From positions 7,015,001-7,079,000 of the forward strand of contig JAQISU010000041.1 of NCBI GenBank assembly GCA_029339505.1: a DNA stretch of 64,000 nt, written 5' to 3'. Shown in pieces: positions 53,194 through 64,000 of this stretch. Position 1 is the stretch's first letter. Each line of letters begins with the position of its first letter. The translations under genes were made by a program, and so were the position numbers. Source of the stretch: Unio delphinus (lineage: Eukaryota > Mollusca > Bivalvia > Unionida > Unionidae). Below the pieces are notes generated by a model. It did not search any database. It was not told the DNA's origin and saw nothing but the letters and a program-made list of their open reading frames with translations.

Positions 53194-54960
53194 TGTGTTG
53201 CATAGAGAGTATGATAATAATGTTGTATTTAAAGTATTACATAGAGTGCATGGAAATAGTGTTATAGTTAATGTGTTACATAGAGTGTTTGGTAATAATA
53301 TTGTAGTTATTGTGTTACATAGTGTATGACAGTAGTATTGTAGTTGCTGTGGTACATAGAGTGTATGGAAATAATGTTATAGTTACTTTGTAAAACAGAG
53401 TGTATGGAAATAGTGCTATAGTTACTGTGTTACATTTAGTGAATGGAAATAGTGTCACAGTTACTGTGTTACATAGTGTATGGAAACAGTGTTCTAGGTG
53501 CTGTGTTACATATAGTGTATGGTAATAATGTTGTAGTTACTATGTTACATAGAATGTATGGATATAGAGTTGAAGGTACATAGAGTGTATGGAAATATTG
53601 CTGTAGTTACTGTGTTACATAGAGTGTATGGAAAGTTTTTAGCTACTGTGCTACATAGAGCATGGGGAATAGTGTTGTATTACTGTGTTCCATATAGTGT
53701 ATGGAAATGATGTTATAGTTACTGTGTTACATAGAATGTTGTAGGGTTTAATGGCATTTTTCAGCAAACAAAAAGCTATGCATGGCAGCCAGTATTAATG
53801 GTGGTTAAAGAACCTAGAAATACCATTGGAAAGAACCTACCCATGAAAAGCTATTGGCAAGCTTTCTCACATACACACAGTGGCAGAATCTGAGACTCGA
53901 ACACACATAGACAAAGGTGAGAGTGCAGTGATCTCTAACAGAGAGCACTTTAGACCACTCGAATCCCCTCCATAGAATGTATGAAAATGATATCATATCA
54001 TCGTTACTGTGTTACATAAAGCATATAGAAATAATGTTATAATTACTATGTTACACAGTGTATGGAAATAGTGTTATAGTTGCTGTGTTACACAATGTAT
54101 GGAAATAGTGTTATTATTACTGTACTGTGTTACATAGAGTGTATGGAAATAATGTTATAATAACTGCATTACATACTGTTATGGAAATAGTGTACAGTTA
54201 AATTGACTGTGTTACATAGAGTGTATGGAAATATTGTTATACTTACAGTGTTACACAGTGTATCGAAATAGTGTTACAATCACAGTTCAGCATTATAGTT
54301 GCTGTGTTATAGCTATTTTGTTACATAGAGTGTGTGCAATAGTGTTATAGTTTCTGTGTTACAGAGTGTATGGAAGTAGTGTTAAATCACAGTTTATTGT
54401 TACAGTATGACACATAAACAATGGAGATAGTGTTATAGTTTCAGCATTACATATAATGTATGGAAATAATGTTGTAGTTACTGTGTTACATAGAGTGTAT
54501 AGAGAATGTAAGGAAATTGTGTTATCATTACTGTGTTACATATAGTGTATGGAAATAATTTTATTGTTACTATGTGTATGGAAATATTGGTACATTCACA
54601 CTTCAGGGTTATGGTTGCTTCATTGAGTGTATGGAAATCGTGGTACAATTAATAGTTCATTGTTGTAGAAAGTCTATAGAAACATGCTTGCCATAGTAAC
54701 AGTTCATTGTAACAGTAATATAGAATGTATAGAAATATGCTAGACAGTTGCAGCTCATTTGTATAGTTATATATAGTGCATAAAAATATGCTAGACATAG
54801 TTGCAGCTCAGTTATATTTATACATAATGGCATTTCCTTGTATAGTTATAGTGTATATAAATATGCGATGCATAATGACAGTTCCTTGCATAGTTATGAA
54901 TAGTAAAGAGAAACACACTAGGCATAGTGGCAGTTCATTTATATAGTTGCAGCTAGTAAC
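53194..54960. repeat. minisatellite, about 38-45-bp units
   Basis: Some 35 imperfect units of the type TACTGTGTTACATAGAGTG plus TATGGAAATAGTGTTATAGT. It is interrupted by the reverse SINE, and degenerates to the right into units with CATAGTTGCAGTTCATT. Confidence 0.85.
53739..53971 (-). mobile_element. same SINE family, copy 3 (reverse)
   Basis: Reverse-strand copy: starts at the TTGTAGGGTTTAATGGCATT tail side and ends at CCACTCGAATCCCCTCC, the inverted head. More diverged than the other two. Confidence 0.75.
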
Positions 54961-54973
54961 TCTAAAACTATTA

Positions 54974-57172
54974 CAGTCCTTCCCGTTTATGTCGACATCT
55001 TCGGGCCCGAGAAAATATTGTTGACATAGGCGGATGTCGAGATAAGTGTTGGGGGGGGGGGGCTGAAAAAAGATAAAAGTTCAAATTCGTCAGCAAACGG
55101 TCACCCGTCGTCAGTGAGTAGCATTTGCACTTTGAGAAAACGATGGAAATTTTGAGTGCATAAAGACAGAATCAGTGTGAAATACACTTGCATATTGACA
55201 AATTACATTTTGGTTACCCTTGTGTAGTAAAATCCAAATTAAAATACATGTATTGTATCGATCACTTCCTAATACAAAAAAACATTACGATATTCAATGT
55301 CTGCATTAGCACATGGTTGGATAGTTGTTATTTACACGATTCATGTACATGTACTTAACTTGGCCTGGATTTTGTTCAGTCTGTTCCCATCTTATTGAGG
55401 CTACCAAGGGGATCGGGCTATTCACAGGGAAATATAAAAAAAACTGTCAACACTACATATATTCTCCACAAATACTTTTGTATCCGACGTTATGACGAAC
55501 ATTAAACCGACTGAACCAACCATTTGTTGCAGCAAAGTTCTCCACACTAAGTTTCTTTCGTAAATGCTTCAGTGAACCATTTTGATGCTTCCTCCACGTC
55601 TTTAAATGTAGCAGTCTTTTGATTCTTCCTTTGGGGAGCACAGTTACCTCCAATGTAGTCTTTCTTTATAGACTCATCAGCTTTCATCCTTCCTGAACAG
55701 GTGTTATTTTTAAGTGACAAAATTTCCCAGACCCCTTTGTGAGATGTTTAACCCTCAACTTCCTTAACAGCCAAATATTTAGTTTCTAGAGACTGTAAGT
55801 TGAATTTGCCTTTTACACTGCAATTGGTAACCATCGTAGATGTAAATAAAGTTAAAAACGAAACTTTCACAGCAAAATAAACTTGTTTTAATCACCGATC
55901 AATTTCAAAGGTCTCAGAAACGTGTAATCTGTATTTTGACGCAATTTTTATATTCCTGGATTCAGAAATTCATGTATACAGGAGTCCTCTGTGCGCATCA
56001 ATTTCCTGGATGCCAAATTTAGGGGCTTGCTAGTCCTTCTTCAACCACTTGTTATGTGGGAAATTGTGTTGATCAGTTGATCCTTTTAGCTGTGCTGATA
56101 TTTACAATCAGAAAATTCAGTAGCTGAAAGACCCACAGATGTACATGTTGTCATTGTAAGAGTATATCTGAAGAACATGACCCACACGCTAGGCGGCAAG
56201 ATCAAAGACTTTACTAGCTGCAGAGTGGTGAGAAAATGTGCTGATATTTACAGTGATTGATTTCAGAGGTAGAATGACCCATTAATGTACTTGTGTATAA
56301 GAAGAGTACATCAAATGAACAACATTTGCCTTTATTATTATTTTCATTTCCAAGTGTAGCAAACTAAGTAGTGCTTGCGACCTCAGAATCAAGACATGCT
56401 CAACAGGAGAGTCGCTGTTTGCAAATTTTGACAAGAAAGGTTAAACAGAAAATCAACAAAGATTGTAATGAAATTCAACAGAGTGTTAGAAGTTGCTAGA
56501 ACTGACATTTTGCGTGGAACACTATGAATGATGCCTAATTTAGTGCTTGGAAATAGACCTATTCTTGACCTGACAATTCACTCTCACTCTAATGGACAAA
56601 CAACGGCTACATGTCAATGCTGTAAACAAGTTTGAAAATTAAACTCTATGGCAACCGCTGTTTCTACTCGTCTGGAAATATAGCCATTTCAGGCATGCCC
56701 AATTTACTTCTGATAGGGAAATGAAACGTTTATTGGTGGTACTCTTGAACTCCTAGTTTGAAAATGCTAGCGTCACTTCTGTGCATTCTTTGGAAAATGC
56801 AAGAATTTATCAGATTTCACTTCTTTTAAGTTGCCGCGTGGGGCCAGCTTTATAGGCCCAAACAAAAGCCTATGGTGGTTATTTTTATTTATCTGACCAT
56901 GACATTAAAGCCTGTAGGCAAGATCAACTAATTGTTGAACAAAGTATGGGTCGGAACTGGCAGCTTGTCGACAAAAATAATTAGAAAAGAAAAAATTTGT
57001 TCATGCTGGGACCAAGGGCTTCTGTCGACATGTACATTTATATTTTATCTCGATATCGACATAAGCATGACAATTTGATAGTAATAGTAGACCAAGGGAC
57101 TGGGACTTTGCTTTTTTGTCGACATAGGCAGCTTGTCGATATAAGCGATGTCGATACAAACGGTTAGGACTG
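54974..57172 (-). mobile_element. pogo/Tigger-like DNA transposon, 2.2 kb, decayed
   Basis: Inverted ends CAGTCCTTCCCGTTTATGTC and, on the other strand, CAGTCCTAACCGTTTGTATC with TA on both sides (54972-54973, 57173-57174), the Tc1/mariner-superfamily target. A minus-strand frame at 55653-55453 has ENFAATNGWFSRFNVRHN, the CENP-B-type helix-turn-helix of Tigger transposases. The DDE catalytic part was not found intact. Repeats of TGTCGACATA-like words occur near both ends. Confidence 0.75.
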
Positions 57173-57224
57173 TAGTAGGAGTTTGATAAATAAATGCTTT
57201 TTTTAATTGCACTCAGTACCACCT

Positions 57225-57700
57225 TACTGTGGAAGGTAAAGAGTCTCCCCAATGTTATCATGCATGGTTGTATCACGGCACTGGGAAAGGTTAAATTCAG
57301 CCCATTGTTATGATGCATGCTTGTATCACCCCACTTGGTAAATGATAAATTTACCCCATTGTTATCATACATACTTGTATCATCCCATAGGTAAATGTTA
57401 CATTCACCCCATTGCTATGTTACATGCTTGTAACACCCCATTGTTCATTGTTAAATGTTAATTCACACCATTGTTATCATACATACTTGTATCACCCCAC
57501 TCTGGATGATTAAAAGTATTCCCAGCGTTATAGTGCATACTTGTATCAACTGGGGAAAGTTAAATGTATCACGTATCGAATGATGCATACTTGTATCACC
57601 CCATTTGTAAATGTTAAATTCTCCCCATTGTTATGATGCATACTTGTATCACCCCACTTGGGAAAGTTAAAAGTATCCCCTGAGTTAACATTGAGCTCTC
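57225..57700. repeat. minisatellite, about 60-bp units
   Basis: About eight units containing GTTATGATGCATACTTGTATCA-like and CCCCACTTGGTAAATGTTAA-like segments. Confidence 0.85.
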
Positions 57701-58104
57701 TACCCTATAATGATATGTATACTTTACCTGGATGTAAAGGTCAAGTCATTGATGCGTCCAGCATTATACTCCCTTCCTACCCACCAATGGTTTGGATACT
57801 GGGTTACAGCTTAGAAACTGTTTATAGCCCCACACTAAATTAGATATAAAATTGAACTTGGAACTGCTTTACATAATAGCTATTCCCACAATATAGCCTT
57901 GAAAATTCTATTCTGAGATCCTTGGCAGTATGTGAAATAGACATTCAACCATACCCTACTTGTGTATGTATAGAAGGCATTCAATATGTCTTGAGTCTGT
58001 GTATGTATAGACGGCATTCAATATGTCTCGAGTCTATGTATGTGATCTATATAGTAGTGCTGCTTTGAAGTGAAGCCAATGTCTAAGACATTCAATACGA
58101 GTCA

Positions 58105-59948
<1,844 letters not shown>

Positions 59949-60015
<67 letters not shown>
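59949..60015. repeat. (TA)n microsatellite
   Basis: About 33 TA units. Confidence 0.97.
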
Positions 60016-60018
<3 letters not shown>

Positions 60019-62789
60019 CATATAATTATTTTTCAAATACAAACTGAAATATTAAATACAAGTTAGCATATATTCATTTATTATCAATATATAAAACGAG
60101 AAATATATATAATAGAAATGTAAAAGAACACAACTTGCCCAATACAGCAGCAAAAAACAAGGTATAAGAAATCAAATAAATGTAATTTCATTATTGACAC
60201 ATCAATGTAGATCCAATTACACTACTACTAGAATATATTACAGGATGAGGCAGAAACACTGTAAGTAAGAATCGTAGCATTCGAGTTCATTTGACAGGAA
60301 TTCAAATAAAGTTTGAAAACTAAAACTTGTCATTTATATTTAGCTATAAGGCTGGTTGATTGATGTTTACATGCACCAAATGACTATTTAAAAATGGCAA
60401 CATAACTAAGGTGTTTTGTCCAGCAATAAACCTGAGCAGTTAATAATGTGAGACCTTTTAACATGCATATCTAAACGTTCCAGCATGCAATCGACAAGGA
60501 GACTCCAACCATATTAATTAATGACACCTAGAACAGTTTCAAAGATGTAGAAAAAATGGCATTTTTAACCGATGTGAAAATCCAAAGAAGCAAGTACTGC
60601 TACTTCATTTCTTATGACATCCTGGAAATTTCTTTCACTGTGGTACATGCATAGTATAATCCTGGGACACTATAACAACTTGCTTATGAACCAATTTAAG
60701 CCATGTCTTACACACACTCCAAATTGTTGACTGGTTTCAAAAAAGAAGGGTGTCAAATGTATTTTTCAAGCAATGATAAAATCTGAAATTTGTGTCTTAA
60801 GTAGGAGATGAATGAATAATTATGAAATGTTTCAAGCAGTGATAAAATCTGACAGTTTTAATCAACTAATATTTATGAAATTTTTCGCACAATGATAAAA
60901 ACATACATTGAACTCAACATGTAATTTTTTATTACATGCACTTAAGCAGGATTTGTGTCATGTATATTAATAATAATGTATCTCTCTAGATATTTCATTT
61001 TCTCACTTACTTTCTTGTAACTATGATACAAATATTATGTTATTTCGGTCCATAACCAAGATTATAATTTTTAACCTCAATAAAGATTCATTCAAAAGAC
61101 AAAAACTTATGTTCAGTGTAACAAGAAATATTTCTAAAACCTTCGAATAATAAAACCAATTTAGGACTCAAAATCCTTTGTTACTATTTGAAATTATTAC
61201 CATTATATTAATAATAATATGAATCCTATTATGTACTTTTCCAAAACAATTTAAATATGAATCGCACAGGAATAATTTAAATCAATAATACTGCTATGAC
61301 CTGTGTAGATACGACCACATCACACTCACCAGCACATCATGCTAAATTAACGGATATATTAGAACATGATAAAATACTTTTTATTCAAATTCTACTACTT
61401 ATGGTGAATTTTTTGTCACCATGATCATGTCCAAAGACTTAGGAAATAAAATAAATTGCATTAAATTTGTGCACACACACCATGCCAAAAAGTTTTATAA
61501 TAACAAACAAAAATACAATGCTTAATTGATAACAAAATGAAAGAAACTAACCTTGTACTGTTATCATTTATTCATTCTTTTTATCGTCATGAGCAAAAAT
61601 ATTAAAGGCAATAATATATCCACGAACTGCTTTTATATAACGTATGCATACAGTGTGTTATCACTTTTTTCAGATAACAAGACACATCATGTCACTTTCA
61701 TTAATATTGGTAAATGAATCCTGGCTGAATGTCCTCAAAGGTTTGAATGTTGTGACTCTAAACACTGGATCCAGCAAAATCACAAACGTGAGAAATAGAC
61801 ATATCAATCCATTGCTTGAAGGCATGTGCTACGCACACATGAAATGGCATAAAGAACAATATAACCTAGTGTATTATATCCGGGGTAACAATATGACAAT
61901 ATTTCAGAACTAAAAATCATTAAAAATACATTCACAGTGAGTAAAAATGACAATCTGTTTGCTTCGAATGGTTACAAAAGGTTCTATTAAAGTTAATGCT
62001 GTGTATACTATTCACACTGCGTACCTCAATGCAGAGTGTATCAATTATAATTACATATGGAAAAAAATCCATGGTGTTGAATAAACACCTGGTAATGAGC
62101 AATAAACTCTTCATTTTAGCTTATAGGTAGGATATCATATGCAAAGGTTATTTTCTTACAAAGCAAGCTGACCTAAGAAATAGACTTTGGATAGGTTTTA
62201 GCTTGGAGCATTTTTAAAACATACATATGTACACAATGTTGGCCAACATAGGGAAGCCAACCTCAGTTTCTTTCTACCAGTATTGAAATTTTGAAAATGA
62301 ATAAAAACAATGGAACAGTTTGAAATAAAAACTTCTCTCACATTTCCCAAAAAAATAACTCATCGCATTCATTATTGTGTACATAGCATATAAAAATGGG
62401 AATGAAAATAAATACAAAATAAACCACATTATGGATCTTAGCCATTATGGAAACGTTTGCAGTGCGATAGTCGTGTACTGATGAGGCCTGGCAATGTGCA
62501 TCGAAGAAAATCCATGGCCTAAAGTTTCACCTTAGAAGCATGCAGGTTGGCCTAGAAAGCATGCTAGAGAGAAGATGCCCCAAAGAAACATGAAATCAGT
62601 GACCCCAGCCAGATAAATAATGCATGTGAAAATGATGATGTTAGGTGATGGCATTACAAGCATTTCACATTGAAGCAAAATGAGAAAATTGTAAATTTTT
62701 CAAAATTACATGGAACTAGAGTAACAGCAAAACATTTCAAAATCCCAAAATCAACTATTACAAATTAGTTAAAAATAGGTTTTTCTCAG
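60016..62789. other. AT-rich DNA, nothing recognised
   Basis: A few AAGCAGTGATAAAATCTGA-like repeats lie near 60765-60900. A short frame at 61644-61913 has no recognisable domain. Confidence 0.5.
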
Positions 62790-64000
62790 CAGCTTAATGG
62801 GGAGATTTAGCAAGAAGAGGGAGACCAGTATTATATAGCAAGGATAGGGAGAAGTATCATATAGCACGAAAAGCGAGACATTATTATATAGCAAACAGTG
62901 GAAGACCTGCATCATATAGTAAGGACAGGGAGACCAGTATCATATAGCATGAAGTGGAAGACCAGTATTATAAAGCAAGGAGAGTGAGAAGTATCATATA
63001 GCAGGGAGAGGAAGACAGTATCATACAGCACGGAGACTGAGAGAGTATCATATAGCAAAGAGAGGGAAACCAGTATCATATAGCAAATACATAGAAGACC
63101 AGTATTGTATAGCTAGAAGAGGGAGAAGTATCACATAGCAGGGAGAGGGAGACATTCTGATATAGCAAGCAGTGGAAAACCAGCATCATACAGCAAGGTG
63201 AGGGAGACCAGTATCGAATAGCAAGGACTGGAATACCAGTATTGTATATCAAGGAGAGGGAGACAGCATTATATAGCAAGGAAAGAGAAACAGTATCACA
63301 TAGCAAGGAGAGGGAGATAGTATCATATAGCAAGGAGTGGATGACCAATATCATATAGCAAGGAGAGGGAGACAATATCATATACCAAGGAGTGGAAGAC
63401 CAGCATCATATAGCAGGGCGAGGGAGACTGTCATATAGCAAGGAGTGGATGACCATTATCATATAGCAAGAAGAGGGAGACAGCATCATATACCAAAGAG
63501 TGGAAGACCAATATCATATAGCAAGGAGTGGGAAACCAGTATCATATATCAAGGAGTGCAAGACCAGTATCGTATAGCAAGGGGAGAAAGACAGTATCAT
63601 ATAGCAAGACCAGTGTCATGTGACATTGAATTGGATGGATAAGCCGCAAAGTGGTACTGATTTGTTGTCTGTGACATTATGCCCCAGTGATAGACATCAT
63701 ATATCAAGGAGTGTGTCACTATCATATAGCGAGGAGAGGGAGACAGTATCATATAGCAAGGAGAGGGAGACTATCATATAGCAAGCCTTGTAAGACCAGT
63801 ATCATATAGCAAGAACAGGAAGACCAGTATTGTATAGCGAGAGGGAGACATCATATAGCAAAGAGATGGAGACAGTATCAAGCAGCAAGGAAATAAAAAC
63901 AGTATCATATAGCAAGCAGTGGAAAACCAGCATTATAAAGCAATGAGTGGAAGACCAGCATCATATAGCAAGGTGAGGGAGATGGTATCACATAACAAGG
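62790..64000. repeat. minisatellite, about 30-bp units, running off the window
   Basis: About forty units of the form GTATCATATAGCAAGGAGAG plus GGAGACCA or TGGAAGACCA, with many variants. Units are head to tail without unique spacers. Frames across it are repeat artefacts. Confidence 0.95.

Noticed and set aside
61644..61913. 89-codon frame
   Set aside because: No domain, no splice support, and AT-rich context; chance open frame.
62790..64000. Regular short repeats resembling a CRISPR array
   Set aside because: Units are head to tail with no unique spacers of constant length, and the DNA is eukaryotic.

Overview
The window is animal DNA: AT-rich, with introns, dense in simple repeats, minisatellites, SINEs and LINE fragments. 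Two SINE fragments resemble, from memory, a family common in bivalve molluscs, so a bivalve or another lophotrochozoan is the best guess; this is inference. There is no bacterial-style operon except inside one virus-like element. || Layout. (1) 1-11.6 kb: host DNA with the 3' exons of an integrin alpha gene on the plus strand (2.27-9.03 kb; calf-2 region with furin-type site, one membrane helix, GFFNR box, cytoplasmic tail), its introns full of minisatellites, followed by a DZIP3/HEPN-like coding exon (10.90-11.55 kb). (2) 11.72-52.10 kb: two 2.41-kb inverted arms, near-identical by eye, whose outer ends are flanked by the same 8 bases (ACATACCT). This suggests a single 40.4-kb inserted unit with very long terminal inverted repeats built partly of AAATGAT-rich tandem repeats. 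Inside it are LINE fragments, a complete virus-like element, a HECT-like remnant, a five-exon DDE-integrase pseudogene and a small TIR element. (3) 52.1-64 kb: host repeats, including three related SINEs, a decayed pogo/Tigger-type transposon, (TC)n/(TA)n tracts and long minisatellites. || The centrepiece is 21,991-37,025, a 15.0-kb Maverick/Polinton-like virus-like element with terminal inverted repeats of about 270-285 bp and a 5-bp target duplication (CAAGG). It encodes a virion module on the minus strand (penton-like protein, membrane protein, fiber-like protein, adenain-type cysteine protease, pX-like protein, double-jelly-roll-type major capsid protein, a second small capsid-associated protein, a coiled-coil protein), a replication module on the plus strand (a B-family DNA polymerase palm joined to an SF1 helicase and an HNH domain), a retroviral-type integrase, a zinc-ribbon/phospholipase A2-like gene and an A32-type packaging ATPase. 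The pieces fit one scheme: the integrase inserts the element, the polymerase-helicase copies it, the ATPase packages it, the protease matures the capsid, and the PLA2-like domain would disrupt membranes on entry. || Oddities of the element: the polymerase is fused to its helicase; the polymerase and the small capsid gene each carry one in-frame TGA; the HNH domain lies in the +1 frame after an A7 run; and the PLA2 domain lies in the -1 frame exactly at an in-phase A-AAA-AAC heptamer, the canonical -1 frameshift signal. The element is therefore either freshly decayed, or uses recoding at some of these places.
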